Notes under the pieces: generated by a model | Told to the model about the DNA's origin: nothing | Seen by the model: only the letters and a program-made list of their open reading frames with translations | Databases searched by the model: none | Assembly (NCBI GenBank): GCA_030248215.1 | Contig: JASANG010001695.1 | Span: 124,001 to 188,000, forward strand | DNA: 64,000 bases | Direction: 5' to 3' | Source of the DNA: Enoplolaimus lenunculus | Taxonomy: Eukaryota > Nematoda > Enoplea > Enoplida > Thoracostomopsidae | Program-made: the position numbers and the translations under genes | Shown: piece by piece, positions 21,894 to 33,374 of the stretch | Layout: each line of letters starts with the position of its first letter | How positions within the stretch are numbered: position 1 is the stretch's first letter

Positions 21894-22085
21894 CTCCACC
21901 TCCGCCTTCAAACATTAGACACCAGTATGTAACTTCGTCGCATCCGGTATCAATACGGCTATACTGGGACGGATCTCCGGATACAAACGTTAAATACAAC
22001 ATCCGCTATCGAGATCTCGATGACCCGACCGATACTGTACTTCAACTGCAAAGTCAAAATAGTCAAGTGACTATAGATCGGTTAC
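21894..22085 (+). CDS. FN3 gene, exon: first half of FN3 domain 2
   Basis: Acceptor GATTTTAG, donor TTAC|GTAAGT, phase 1 at both ends, 192 nt. It reads APPPPSNIRHQYVTSSHPVS, then IRLYWDGSPDTNVKYNIRYR. The proline-rich start, the conserved Trp in strand B and the YxIRYR of strand C are typical of FN3. The exon continues through DTVLQLQSQNSQVTIDRL toward strand E. Domain borders in phase 1 fit exon-shuffled extracellular modules. Confidence 0.92.
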
Positions 22086-22175
22086 GTAAGTTTCAACATT
22101 TGAAGTTTAGTTCAATTAGATTACAATCTATAGTTGAGTTGAATTTAAACGCAGGCTGAAATTGAAAAAAGGTTA

Positions 22176-22540
22176 AGGATGACGCTACTCCTTAAAAGCT
22201 TAAACTAGCTTGATTTAAGCTTAAGCTAATCCACAAGTATTAAACTAACTTTTTAGATTAACTAAACTAACAGGTATGTTTACGCTTAAAATCATTTGAA
22301 ATCTTACATATTTTCAGTTTAATCTAAACTTATTGAACTCTTAGATACACGGCTGCTCTTGTTCTTTAATCTAAAAATATTTTTTGTTAAACTCGTGTTA
22401 AACTTAAAAATGCGTTAGTTTAAGCAAAACTTAAAATTCTAGTTTTAGTTAGTCCGTCCAGCCATTTAAGTTTTACTTAAACTGATATTCAAGTTTAGTT
22501 AAGCTATAATTGAAGTTTAAGTTTTTAGAGAGTACCGTTT
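22176..22540. mobile_element. Family G AT-rich inverted-repeat element
   Basis: Repeated AAGCTTAAACTAG and AGTTTAAG-type palindromes; the right end is TTTTTAGAGAGTACCG. It is the reverse-orientation relative of 13478-13850. Confidence 0.65.
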
Positions 22541-22599
22541 GCGTCATAGCGCGGATTTGTCCGTCGCCACGCGACATCCTGTAGTTCAGCGTAACGAAA

Positions 22600-22712
22600 G
22601 AATGAGCATATTCCTAAGCCTAAGCCTAAACCAGGCAAAAAATTAATCCAAACTCTAAGCTTACTCTATTCTAGTCCCACGAAAAACGTTCCGCTCCTGA
22701 TCTTTACATGGG
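22600..22712 (-). mobile_element. Family A MITE fragment (TAAAGATCAGG subtype)
   Basis: GAGCATATTCCTAAGCCTAA through GTTCCGCTCCTGATCTTTAC and CATGGGCC. The opposite end is missing. Confidence 0.65.
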
Positions 22713-22775
22713 CCATAACTTTTATGCATGTTTACTTGTAGTATGAGTCGATAATGACTGTTTAACCAAGAGTAT

Positions 22776-23465
22776 GCAACTTAGTCAACTTACCAAAAAA
22801 TGCGCTGAACAAATGTACAGGCACGCGTAGCGTTTTGGCCCGCCCCCTTTCCGATTTATAGGGGCAGTACTTGTTTGTAGTACTAAGAATAAGAAGTATG
22901 TCCATAGCAACGTGTATCATTAGATGAATGCGCAAAAATACACACCCCAGAGCAAAGAACACAGGGGGTTGGCCAGAAATTCAACGCGCACTGTCTACAG
23001 TTTTTTTACACAGAATGTTCTCAGTTGCATACTGTAGTGACCCGAATAAGAGGGGGACTGATATTTATTTGGCCTCTCCAGAGGGTACCCCCCTGTTATT
23101 CGGTTACGGACTGTTGTTTAGTTTGAACCAGCCCTGCGCCAACCTTCCTTACTGATATATCCAGTATTGCAACTATCCGTTGAATTAAACGGTTTTACTT
23201 TGCATTAAAAGCTTGAGCGATAATGCAAGATCATACTTAGGAATGTACTTTCAAAATTTAAGTAAGTTTTAAAGTTTCAAACTCAAATTATTTGGTCCTG
23301 GAGTCATTTATGCACTACAATTAGACATAATTGACATATATGGACTCTAATTATGGTTTAGGGACTCTATTCGCTTACGGGCTCCTATTCATTGGGACTC
23401 AAAATGGGGACTCCCTCTTATTACCGCCCTCTTATTCGGGTCCATCCAGTACTCTTGTTATGAAA
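22776..23465. mobile_element. Family I MITE interrupted by a family J element
   Basis: The left part starts ACCAAGAGTATGCAACTTAG and contains GCACGCGTAGCGTTTTGG; the right part resumes at TACTCTTGTTATGAAAG. The J element sits between them at 23036-23454. Confidence 0.65.
23036..23454. mobile_element. Family J MITE (TA target), nested in family I
   Basis: Ends CTGTAGTGACCCGAATAAGA and TTATTCGGGTCCATCCAG, with TA on both sides inside the host sequence GTTGCA|TA|CTCTTG. A second copy is at 34120-34565. Confidence 0.75.
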
Positions 23466-23572
23466 GTTATCATGCAGTGTTTGCGATGATGGAATGTAAA
23501 ATAACCGAGTAAATTTTAATTTTTTGAATATTAAGTAAAAAATAACATAATTAAGTATATTTTAAATTTTAG

Positions 23573-23665
23573 AATATGGCAAACGATACGAGTTTGAAAT
23601 CCAAGCGTTGAACCTCGACGGAATGAGCAGTTGGGTTAAAGAAATCATTGAAACAAAAACTAAAG
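23573..23665 (+). CDS. FN3 gene, exon: second half of FN3 domain 2
   Basis: Acceptor AAATTTTAG, donor AAAG|GTGAGC, phase 1 at both ends, 93 nt. It encodes QYGKRYEFEIQALNLDGMSS and WVKEIIETKTK. YGKRYEFEIQALN is the F strand with its conserved Tyr, and the ending ETKTK is the usual G strand of FN3. The joined domain is about 95 residues, the normal FN3 length. Confidence 0.9.
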
Positions 23666-23956
23666 GTGAGCCAGGGCGTCCCAGCGGGGTGGAGGCGCAT
23701 TGAGTGACCATTTACCCGAAATCTGGCTGGTTCCCCTCAAATAGAACTGGTCCAAAAGTGAACAATCTTGAATTGCAATTGTAGGGGTCATCGCAAATTA
23801 TTCGGTGCCCCCCACATACAATTTTCTGCCGGACGACATTGTGATGAAGTGTGAAAATTTTGATTAATCATAACAAAATAGAAATTAGAATTGAAAAAAG
23901 TTATTTCTTTCTGTCAAATCGGTTTGAGTTGAACAAAATATTACAGCTTGTTTTAG
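23666..23956 (+). other. Intron, 291 bp
   Basis: About 23720-23850 matches the repeat at 17555-17680. No other content. Confidence 0.7.
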
Positions 23957-24105
23957 CTCCAACTGGTCCGCCAATCAACATTCAGTACGCGTACATCGAC
24001 AAGAATACCGTCGAAATAACCTGGGATCCACCAGAACAATCACATCGCAACGGTCACATTGATTCGTATTCCATTGATATTGGACCGCTTCCGGAGCCTC
24101 GTGAG
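23957..24105 (+). CDS. FN3 gene, exon: first half of FN3 domain 3
   Basis: Acceptor CTTGTTTTAG, donor GAG|GTAAAA, phase 1 in and phase 0 out, 149 nt. It encodes APTGPPINIQYAYIDKNTVE, ITWDPPEQSHRNGHIDSYSI and DIGPLPEPRE. This is close to the FN3 consensus: the AP-x-GPP start, the ITWDPP strand B and the NGHIDSYSI strand C. It is the most canonical domain in the gene. A partial family H element begins about 10 bases after the donor. Confidence 0.94.
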
Positions 24106-24114
24106 GTAAAATGT

Positions 24115-24215
24115 ACGCTCGTATTCTCAAATGTGTGTAGCATCTATTGTCAGTTGGTGATTGGTCATATAACTTGAACCAATTAAATTGTGAGCTTCAT
24201 AATTTAGCGCATTTA
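24115..24215 (+). mobile_element. Family H element, 5' fragment
   Basis: CGCTCGTATTCTCAAATGTG, then GTCAGTTGGTGATTGGTCAT, matches the family start. It sits directly behind the exon donor at 24105. Confidence 0.6.
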
Positions 24216-24464
24216 TTACACTCAATTTATTCTGCTTCCATGCCTGAAATGAGGGGTGTAGGCAATGGGGTTAATGTGTCAAAATGCCCCCTTTGGCGTT
24301 TTTGTTCATCGGTTTGTAGACACGGTATCAGTTTGTAATACAAGTATCCCCCTTCGAAATTTTTATAAAACATAACCCCGTTTCCAAAATCCTGTCTACG
24401 CCCATGCCTGCAATTACGGCACATTCCGTACTCATAAGGGTTCGTAGGACAAACTTGCACCACC

Positions 24465-24643
24465 GTAACAAGGATGGCCTAAGCCTAAGCCTAAGTCTAA
24501 GCTTAAGCTTAAGCATAAGCGTAAGAATGAGCATATTCCTAAGCCTAGCCTAAGCCTAAACAAAGCAAAAAATAGTCTAAAGCTTAAGCTTACTCTATTG
24601 CAGTCCGACAGCAAAACGTTCCGCCCCGGATCTTTACATGGGC
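24465..24643 (-). mobile_element. Family A MITE (TAAAGATCAGG subtype)
   Basis: GGCCTAAGCC repeats, then AGTCTAAAGCTTAAGCTTAC and GTTCCGCCCCGGATCTTTAC, ending CATGGGCC. Confidence 0.7.
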
Positions 24644-24723
24644 CGTAGAGTCCTCGTCAATTTCGTTCTTCCTGTATTCAGTCCTCGGCATTATTTTAAT
24701 GAGATGTCTAACATCCAACCACA

Positions 24724-24873
24724 CAGGCCCGTATCCAGCTCACATGCTAGGGAGGGCAAAAATTTTCAGGAGGGGGCATACAAGAATTTTCGTTGACTTA
24801 CAAGCAACGTTGAAAATTTTCTCGGGGCGATCAATATTTTTTCAGGGGAGGCTAAGCACATCCCCCTCTGCAC
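24724..24873 (+). mobile_element. Family B MITE
   Basis: Starts CAGGCCCGTATCCAGCTCAC and has the core GACTTACAAGCAACGTTGAA. The right end is worn. Confidence 0.7.
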
Positions 24874-25449
24874 AGTTCTACGGTTTGCGTGATTTGGACG
24901 ACTTTGTTTCTAAATGTGAATTTAAATCGTACAGTATCTCGTCAGCTGATTAAAAACGCTAAACCAATGAAAATGTTCAAATTAACTCAATTAAACTGCG
25001 CCTAAAGCCTTATACAGAATGTCAAATTTGAAGTTTGTGTTATTTTTTAAGTCTTTTTTTCATTTCAATGCACACAAAATAGCTAAATTTCGAATCGGTC
25101 ACAAACGAATGCGAGTTGAGTCGTATCTCAGCTTAGTATTGTATATTGACTTGAATTTATTTAAATTCCATTGCTGGCACTTGGTTAACTTTCACCTCCA
25201 AAACATTATACTATTTATTATTTTCCTAAGCCTAAGCTAAAACTTAGACTCAGGTTTAGGTCAGATTAGGCCAGCGGCGGATACAAAAATTTTTAAGGGG
25301 GGTGCTGGCTTACAAATGTTATGAAACGCAAAACTGTCCACGCTTTAAAAAAATTTTTTAACAATAAAGTGGGTTATACGAAAACATACACAAAAGTGTG
25401 TTTAGTTCACGTTACAAAACACTGTAAAAAATGTGTTAATCTTCAACCC

Positions 25450-25612
25450 AAAGAAAGATCAGGTACGGAACGTTTTTCTGCGGGACTGCTGCAATGGAGT
25501 AAGCTTAAGCTTTAGACTAGTTTTTTGCTTAAGCTTATGCTTAAGCACATTCTTGCACTCATGCTTAAGAATATGCTTGTACTACTGTAACGGCCCTGTT
25601 CCATACATTGGC
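25450..25612 (+). mobile_element. Family A MITE (TAAAGATCAGG subtype)
   Basis: AAAGATCAGGTACGGAACG, then AGTAAGCTTAAGCTTTAGAC, GCTTAAG-type hexamers, and the end GGCCCTGTTCCATACATTGG. Confidence 0.7.
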
Positions 25613-25830
25613 GTTAACTATTAACATCACCGTTTAGTGGTTCATAAGTTAGAAAGTCTATCAACAACTGGTGATCCATGTAAAATACACTATGGGGATA
25701 TGGACACTGTGTTTAAGTTGCCTACAATCGGCCTTAAATGCTGATGTTTCATTCAAAAGCCAGCCCATGTAGCTAGCAAATTGTAAGGTCCTAAAATGTC
25801 ACCCCCCTACTTTTTCCTATAACTTATGCT

Positions 25831-26012
25831 CAGTGGCGGATCCAGGATCTGAAAATGGGGGGCCAAAATTTCACAGGTAATCAATTTATTTTTGACCCAT
25901 ACTGTAGTGACCGAAATAAAAGAGGGGTCCCCATTTTGAGTCCCAATATAATTTTTGTCGAGATGCTGTTGGGGGTCCACGGCCGGGGTGGCCCCCCGTG
26001 GATCCGCCATTG
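25831..26012 (+). mobile_element. Family C MITE (hAT-like)
   Basis: Ends CAGTGGCGGATCCA and TGGATCCGCCATTG with a perfect 8-bp duplication cttatgct on both sides (25823-25830 and 26013-26020). G/C-rich subterminal runs. Close relative at 39052-39222. Confidence 0.93.
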
Positions 26013-26212
26013 CTTATGCTACGCGACGAAAAGATGTAATCACGAGTTCATTTCAAGATGAGTTAACAACGTCTAAAAGTTGTTTCCGACCGAGAATAGG
26101 AAGCGACAAATTTGTACCCCCTCTAGTTTATTCTATAGTTAGCAAAAGTGCATTTTTTCTAATTTTTCCATGATATTTTGGTGGGAGAACTAACCTCCGG
26201 TATCCCAGTAAC

Positions 26213-26468
26213 AAATCATTGTAAATTCGAGTGAGTTGATTTTAACTCAGTATGAGTTGAATCCGCTCAGAAGCCTGAGCTCTGAATTACGTCTTTCTGA
26301 ACTCACAATTCTGAATTGATCTAGCTCATTCTGAGTTAATTAATCAACTGGCCCGGAATTATGTCCGCTCAGAGTGAGTTAATACTTGCTGCTATTAACT
26401 CAGAAATGACCCAAAATAACTAATTCTCTCCTTGAGTTGATTAATCAACTCTCTGGAATTTACAGTGT
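26213..26468. mobile_element. Family D MITE
   Basis: Ends CATTGTAAATTCGAGTGAG and GGAATTTACAGTG, with GAGTTAATTAATCAACT-type palindromes inside. Confidence 0.75.
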
Positions 26469-26902
26469 GCTGCTGTCAGGGCACTATTGTTGTCCCGCAG
26501 GAAAACGGGACGCCCCTGACCGTAACATGGGCCCGAAACTGGATAACTACTTTCAAATGATTACTGTTATCTCAGTTCTTTGCTTTAATTCCTTGCTGTT
26601 TTAATAACCACAACGTTCGGTAAATAGTATTCCACTTGCTTAGGCATTCTATAACCCTACCCTCAACATATATCTCACCTAGAAAATCTTTTAAGATAGC
26701 TGGGTATTAGGGACGAATACAAGAGGACAGTTGCAGGGGGTATATCTCTTCCAAAAATTTCTGGAGACAGCAAAAACACTTTTAGCACACTTTACCCATA
26801 CTGGATCTAAAATGCCAACAAATTTTCGTGTGCACGAAACTATTCACCCCGTGAAGTAAAATCACGGATACACCCGTGGTGTTTAAGATGAGGATCCATG
26901 TA

Positions 26903-27062
26903 TTAAAGATCACGGGCGGAACGTTTTTCCGTATGACTGTAGTAGAGTAAGCTAGCTTAAGCTTTAGACTATTTTTTACTTCGGATGAGCTCATTGTTAC
27001 ACTTTGGGTTACGCTTAGGAATATGCTTATACTACTGTTACGGCCTTGTTATAGGCATTGGC
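26903..27062 (+). mobile_element. Family A MITE (TAAAGATCAGG subtype)
   Basis: TTAAAGATCACGGGCGGAAC through AGGAATATGCTTATACTACT and TTACGGCCTTGTTATAGGCA, ending ATTGGCC. Confidence 0.65.
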
Positions 27063-27967
27063 CAGAACGAGTTAGGTAGCGAAAACAAGACACAAACGTG
27101 TTACAAGTTATCGGTTTTAAAGTATTCCAGTCAAAATGCAAAGCTTTGTCTACAAAATAGCAAGAATATAAGCATAATATCTACTAACCACTGTGCTAAA
27201 CCAGCTAAACACCTTACCAAAGCTATGTTATTAGTGTATTTGATTGTCAAACAAACTGTGTTATGTTTATCATATTAGCCATCCCAGAAATGTTTCTTCG
27301 GGGTGTGAGTGAGGGCTTTTAGATGTTATTTTTATATTATAAACTATGTGATAATATCACATTTGTTCTAAAAATTTAAATGTGGAAAATTTCGGACGGC
27401 CAAACAGTCACCGCCGGCCCGCCTAGTAACCGCCGCTGGTTTAGCGCTAGTCTAAACAACGTGGGATAGCTTGAATTGTGTCCCTTATGAAAAGTTGTAG
27501 AGACGACAGAAACATGGTACATTGCCAGGCTTAGAAATATGTACATTGCTCGCTCGCAAATATATATATATACTTTAGACTGGATGAATTTTCAAATCCA
27601 CAAAACTACAACATTGTTCCCCCGGTTTGAAATCTATTCCGGACTGCACTCATGTGCGATCTGGATATATCATTCCGGAATATCTGAACGGACATTCAAA
27701 ACAGGCGATTTATAAGGGTTTAGAATAATACTGTGGATTTTTGAAACCAAAATATTTTTTGCTCGCTGTGCTGGCTTATAGAAAAATATACATGAGGTTA
27801 TATAGTACCCTTTTGGAACGAAACCCTCAGTATGATTGTAATGTTTTAGGCAAAATACTATATGGCAAATATTTGACTAAATCCAGACTATAAGTAGAAC
27901 CTGGTTTAAATGGATATTAATAAGCGGCCGCTTTGATACGGGGAACTATTTGTTGCTAGATTTAAGT

Positions 27968-28115
27968 TTATACTATATATGTATATATAATATATATCTA
28001 TAATATATATTATATACATATATATAATACATATATTATATAATATATTATATATATATTTATATATATAGATATATTAGTATATATAAGTATATATGTA
28101 TATCTTTACATATAT
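27968..28115. repeat. TA-rich microsatellite
   Basis: About 150 bp of TATATA with scattered C and G. It shows no element ends. Confidence 0.9.
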
Positions 28116-28354
28116 ATTATACCTGGAGTTTTCGAGGTACAGGTATAGATGACAAAACTTCCTTGAGTTACCTTGTACTGTTTTTATTTGACTAACTTTT
28201 TTGGTGTCTGCTCTAGCAGATTGTCTGGTGTATATTTTTGTGGCTCCTATCAGCCTGGTTCGTCCAATGCCTTTGAAAACGCGGTTATACAATGGGTTCT
28301 ACGGTTATTTTATTTGCATGAATATCATGGACGTATGGACCAATGTCAAGAGGA

Positions 28355-28450
28355 GCATGGCCAGAACAGTATTATAAGCATATTCCTAAGCCTAAGCCTA
28401 AGCATAAACCTAAGCGTAAAAAAACGTTCCGCTCCTGATCTTTACATGGG
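28355..28450 (-). mobile_element. Family A MITE, short copy
   Basis: GGCCAGAACAGTATTATAAG, then CCTAAGCCTAAGCCTAAGC and GTTCCGCTCCTGATCTTTAC, ending CATGGGC. Confidence 0.6.
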
Positions 28451-28528
28451 CTGACTTATGTAATAGAAGGGATAAAAGAATCGTTTCCGAAATTACTGGC
28501 GAGACAAAAGGCATTTTTAAAGCTTCAA

Positions 28529-28722
28529 TACACTGCAAAAAATGGTGAGTCAAATTGACTCTCTCCGAAAGAGGCTTTTCCTGACTACACAAGCTGAGTC
28601 AAAAGTTGATTCCGCCAGAGTCAAGTTCGACTCAATTCCACTCTGGCGGAGTTGAGTTTTGACTCAGTTTGTGTAGTCAGGAAAAGCCTCTTTCGGAGAG
28701 AGTTAATTTGACTCAACATCTC
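28529..28722. mobile_element. Family E inverted-repeat element
   Basis: ACTGCAAAAAATGGTGAGTC opens it. Long inner arms include AGGCTTTTCCTGACTACACA and its complement at about 28670-28690. Other copies are at 40147-40355 and 61911-62052. Confidence 0.7.
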
Positions 28723-28924
28723 TTGCCGCTTGGGCGAGTTAAAATCGAGTATAAGTCTCATTCAGCTCAAAGTTTTCTCACGGATGCGAGTAAACAAATT
28801 TCAGCGTTGTGCGTATCATTTGACTCATGTTTGCTTTTAACTCGACCAAGTTTCTGAATACAACTGCGACAGAAACAAGTTTGTTCCATCAGGTCAAACA
28901 CCATACCTGTATTGTATACTGTAT

Positions 28925-29105
28925 CAGCGGCGGATCCAAAAATTTCTAACGGAACACGCATGATATGTAACAGTGAAAATAGCTGGTGAGCAAAGCGATC
29001 GATAAGTCAAACGCAATTTCAACACTAAATCTTAATACAAAATTTTGATTTCGATTCCAGTTGGGGAGGCGGTGCCTGGGTGCCCCACTCCCGCTTAAGA
29101 TCCGT
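28925..29105 (+). mobile_element. Family C-related element, long subtype
   Basis: Starts GCGGCGGATCCAAAAATTTC and contains AAATCTTAATACAAAATTTT. It ends near CTTAAGATCCGTCAG. It is diverged. Confidence 0.55.
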
Positions 29106-29208
29106 CAGTTTATACTGTAGATCTGTTATTTTAGACTATGTTGTCCCGACCTAAATATAAACATCAATATCCATTACCAAAATGAGTTTTCTGGCAATGT
29201 TACGCTCA

Positions 29209-29410
29209 GCGGCGGACTCAAGAAGTATCTGACGCAGGGCGGGCTGGCAAAACTTATGAAGCACAATTTCTTACTGTATGCAATATATGTGCCAATTTTC
29301 TGAAGAAGAAAAATTGTAACGTAGTGAGTGACCTTAGCGTTTCATAGCAAAAAATTTTCTGACAGGGAGGCGTACGCTACTCACCCCCCGTTTGCTTCCG
29401 TTAGGGGTTG
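29209..29410 (+). mobile_element. Family C-related element, long subtype
   Basis: Starts AGCGGCGGACTCAAGAAGTA and includes AAAAATTTTCTGACAGGGAG. The right end is unclear. Confidence 0.45.
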
Positions 29411-29559
29411 CGCTAAAAAATTTCCTATTTTTGGTTTTGTAATACTGGGCACAAGTAGTGTTCCGCTGAACGTTAATACTGATTAGGAGCGGTGTCGGAA
29501 TTTTATTTCGTCATAATATAACCCTGTGAGCCAGTCATTTATAAACGTGTCAATAGGGT

Positions 29560-29712
29560 GGGAAAATTCTTTTGAGGGTGATAAAATTTCTTTGACGGTG
29601 AGAAAATTCCTTTGAGGGTGAGAAAATTCCTTTGACGGCGAGAAAATTCCTTCGAGGGTGAGAAAATTCCTGTGAGATTGTGAAAATACCTTTGAGGGTA
29701 ACAAAATTTATT
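29560..29712. repeat. Minisatellite, ~20-bp unit, about 7 copies
   Basis: Tandem copies of GAGGGTGAGAAAATTCCTTT with base changes. The repetitive open frame across it is a by-product of the repeat. Confidence 0.92.
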
Positions 29713-30292
29713 TGACATATGCTTATCTAATTGTTATTGTAAATATGCTGCCGAGGTTATACTCCGTCACCCAATGTACCTTTAGGGGGCGGGCCCCTGG
29801 AGGCCCCAAACAAATCAGATCCACCACGCAATTTCGAAAATTTTTTTACGCAATTTACGTTTAGCATTGCGTTATTAGCGCTTATTTGGCTTCTCGCTCG
29901 CTTCGCCAGCAAGTTTTTTTACTGATATAATCTAATGCACCCCGGAGTATGAGCCCCTATTTTGGATAAACTACTACGTTCCTGATTATACCTTAGAAGG
30001 GGGCCCACATCTCAAAGCCAGATGACGGACTCGGATACTCCTACCGCGGCCCTGTGTAAATACCGTAAATCTCTCCAATAACTTCGGCGGAGGTCATATA
30101 TCATATGTCACTCCCGTTGCATAGGCCCCCTGGAGCTAACCTTTTTTATCGCTACTGGCATATTAATAGACGAATTGATAGCAAATTTGACTCCGTATTT
30201 TGAATTCATAAAAAATATTTGTATAAATTTCAATTAATCTGTGCTAATGCTTGGCGAGATACAGTAAGATTGCAAAAAAGGTTATATATGTA

Positions 30293-30655
30293 GTAGCCCA
30301 AGTCGTAATTCATTATAATTCCGGACTTGGGCTAATCCAAAGCGGAATTATGACTTGGGCTAGTCCAAGACGAAAACATCTGATACAGTTGTGCGTGTCC
30401 TGATTGGTTACTTGATAACGACAAATTAGCTTAGTAAAACAAACTGTTTGGTATTCAACAAGTACTTACCGATTACTCAACCAATAAAAAATATACGCAT
30501 CAGCAAATAGTATTTGAGTATAACATTAAAGTAGTAACCAATCACAATGCGTGTATTTGTAGCAGAGAAACAATACATTGTGCGCTAGCGAAATCGTAAT
30601 TCCGCCCTGGACTAGCCCAATTCGAAATATTGTTAAATTACAGCTTGGTCCAGGA
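30293..30655. mobile_element. Family N inverted-repeat element
   Basis: AGCCCAAGTCGTAATTCATT at the left and ATCGTAATTCCGCCCTGGAC near the right, plus two inner GACTTGGGCTA motifs. No target duplication was resolved. Confidence 0.5.
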
Positions 30656-30900
30656 CATATATATACTTGTTTATCCCTCGCGAATATGCATAAAACAGTT
30701 TTAGTTCACAACGCAATTTAGGCGATATTGAAAAACACTTTGCTGTACTCAAAGAACAATTGTTGAACTTCAAAGCCCCCACTTGTGTTTGTTTTTGCTT
30801 CTGCCGTGGCTGGTATTTTGGAAATTATACTCATATAATATCATATGATTCCACGTTTAGAATATTGTGTATACCTCGGGGGTTTTTTCAGACAAGCAAA

Positions 30901-31123
30901 CCGGCCCGTAGTTAGCTTGAAATGTTTAGGGGGGGGGAGTTTCAGGTGGGATACAGCGGCGAGCCTGTAGCCATAAGAGGCCAGAGCTGGCTCAACCCAT
31001 ACCTGAAAGGATTTTAGCTCCCTTAGAAAATTTTGAACTTTGCTTGTAAGTCATCGAAAAACATTGGTATACCCCTTCTGAACGCTCTTTAGCCCCTTAG
31101 CAAGGTAAGCTGGCTACGGCTCT
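30901..31123 (-). mobile_element. Two abutting family B MITE copies, worn
   Basis: CGGCCCGTAGTTAGCTTGAA begins one. CCTGTAGCCATAAGAGGCCA starts a second, which ends GCAAGGTAAGCTGGCTACGG. Confidence 0.55.
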
Positions 31124-31475
31124 GAATTGAAAGATTTCCGGTTTAGGAATTTTAGATGCCTTGCACACAGGCCTAAAGCTTTTTTAGGCGAACCAAAATT
31201 TTTCTAGAGATGAGGCCGAGCCTTCGACGCCCCCCTTTGAATACGGACCCGCAAACTTATTTTATTAGCAAATTGCTTGTAACTGGTTCTTGCTTGCTTT
31301 TAGATGGCTCTCGTTGGAGTTGATGCTTTGTGCTTGCGTATGTTGCGTTAGTTGGCAAAAATTAGGTTTAATGTTTATTAAAAATATTCGAGGCCCTGCC
31401 TATTTGGTAATATTTGCCTGTAATTTGATTTTATTAAATTTGCCATACTGTACGAGTTAGTATGACGTCAAACAA

Positions 31476-31908
31476 TGCGCCGTTCACAATTATAAATTCA
31501 AGGCTTGCCACAAAATATGTCATACGGTAGGGTTAACACGTGACAAATTACAAATTTGTCACTCGTAAACCCTTTCACTCATAGAGTATATTATGAGCAA
31601 CTAAATACAATAATGTACGAGCAATACACACACACTGTGAGCAGTGTTTAACATTTATAACATATATGCGCAGTGCAAAATCTCTACTAGACGTGAGAGC
31701 CTACTCGGGCTCGAGCGTCAAGCTCCTATAGCTCAGTGGTCATCGTAAACGCCTCGAACCCGTGAGACTGGGGATCGAATCTTACCTTGAAATTACATCT
31801 CATATGAAATTGAAAATATTCATGTGAGAAAGGGTTAAACATACTACTTTACCTTATGTCATATTTTGTGACAGGGCTTAAATTTATATTGTGAACGGCG
31901 CATTATAA
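31476..31908 (+). mobile_element. Inverted-repeat element carrying a tRNA-like SINE head
   Basis: Ends ATGCGCCGTTCACAATTATA and TATATTGTGAACGGCGCAT are complementary, and ACAAAATATGTCA pairs with TGTCATATTTTGTGA. The tRNA-like head lies at 31721-31785 (A box TAGCTCAGTGG, B-box-like GGGATCGAATC). A diverged relative is at 7300-7420 and an interrupted one at 33375-33845. Confidence 0.6.
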
Positions 31909-32615
31909 CCGTTTGTTCATTGAACCACCAGGGTTACTTTTAGGGCCGTAATTGTAGATTATTGTCTTCTGTAATAAAACTCTGGCTAAAATTTTCAAGG
32001 CTACACGAGTGCCTTTTTCACAATGCTCCGGCAATTGTGTGAGATGGTCATATTTGTTGTACCTCATGGAAGCGTCCGAACTGGTCCAAGGGCGTCCCCA
32101 CGGGCGCATTGAGGGTCGTGTCCAGGGTTGGTTCCGTCTCGGACCTATGCCCGGCGGGACCCGGGCCACTTTTTGGGTCTGCGGTCGTATGCGGGTTGGG
32201 GCCGGGCTGCCAGATCATTTTATCACAAAATAATTTCTAATCAAACAGCGTACACGCCCCCGGCCCCCTTCTGGATCCGCTAATCGCGACATTCAGTGTC
32301 CCTCAAGTATAATTTTCTGCGGATGCGTCTATGCCGGTCCCCGCAAATCAAAATTCTTCGGTACGCCACAGCAAAAAGTTAGCCCCTGTTTTTCTTTCTG
32401 CGTCTAATATTTAACCGTACGTCGCTCGATTGCCAAGTGTTTTACGCGTATCTAACGCCGAATATGGGGGCTTAATAGAATTAACGTCTGTGAAACGTTA
32501 GGTTGATTCATCAATGTCTTAGAATCGTGTAGGAAAACCCATTTAGTTTATATTAGTTTGTGCCTAAAACTTATATACGACAAGCTACCAAGGCGTGTCC
32601 GACAATACCAATACT

Positions 32616-32814
32616 GGCCAATGTTACTTTTAGGGGCGTAACAGTGAATTAAACGTATTCTAATGCCTAACCCTAAGCCTAAGCGTTGCAAAAGTGTGTT
32701 CCTAAGCCTAAGTCTAAGCCTAAGCTTAAATGAAAAAAATGTAATCTAAGAATCTAAACCTACTCTTTTATAGACCCACTAGAGACCTGGACGCCCCTAA
32801 AAGTAACATGAGCC
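32616..32814 (-). mobile_element. Family A MITE (TTACTTTTAGGGG subtype)
   Basis: Ends GGCCAATG and CATGAGCC with a perfect 8-bp duplication ccaatact (32608-32615 and 32815-32822). Confidence 0.92.
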
Positions 32815-33081
32815 CCAATACTTATCAGCGTTATTAGGTAATACTTTGCTTGTGTTCTATTGAGCTGAAAGCTGTGTATATTTGGTTTGAAAGGTTGCAA
32901 TCGAACGAGCTTAACTTTACAAAATAATTAAAATCTTGTGAAAAATGCTGAAATTGCTTAGCATATTTTGAATTTACCGAAAATTTCCCATTTTATACCC
33001 TATAATCAACCCCTTTTGGCGTAGACTATAAGAAACTCAGCGCAAAAGTATGCACGTCAATCACAGTGTGCAGTGTCTAAA

Positions 33082-33352
33082 GCCCTATTCACACGTGCAA
33101 GTTTTTGCTGCGAGAACTTGCAGCTGCAAATTGCACGTAGAACAATCATTTTTGATCAGCCAATGAGAAAGCGGCTGCAATAAATTCAATGAACTTGCAT
33201 GGTTATTCACAGATATGAACTAAATTCCTAGCTATGATTTTTAATAAATTATTTGCAACTGCAAGGATTTCGAACGGATTTTGGACAAAACTTGCAAGTG
33301 CAAGTTACAGCTACAAGTTCTCGCAGCAAAAACTTGTACGTGTGAATAGGGC
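33082..33352. mobile_element. Family K palindromic element
   Basis: Ends GCCCTATTCACACGTGCAAG and CTTGTACGTGTGAATAGGGC. Further inner arms include GCTGCGAGAACTTGCAGC and its complement. No target duplication was resolved. Confidence 0.8.
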
Positions 33353-33374
33353 ATAACAATTACTACGCGTATTG

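Larger units (their letters stand above)
22086..23572 (+). other. Intron, about 1.5 kb
   Basis: Holds a family G element (22176-22540), a family A fragment (about 22600-22712) and a family I element with a family J element inside it (22776-23465). The remaining AT-rich tail has nothing recognisable. Confidence 0.8.

Noticed and set aside
29483-29704. Repetitive 73-residue frame
   Set aside because: It is a by-product of the 20-bp minisatellite.
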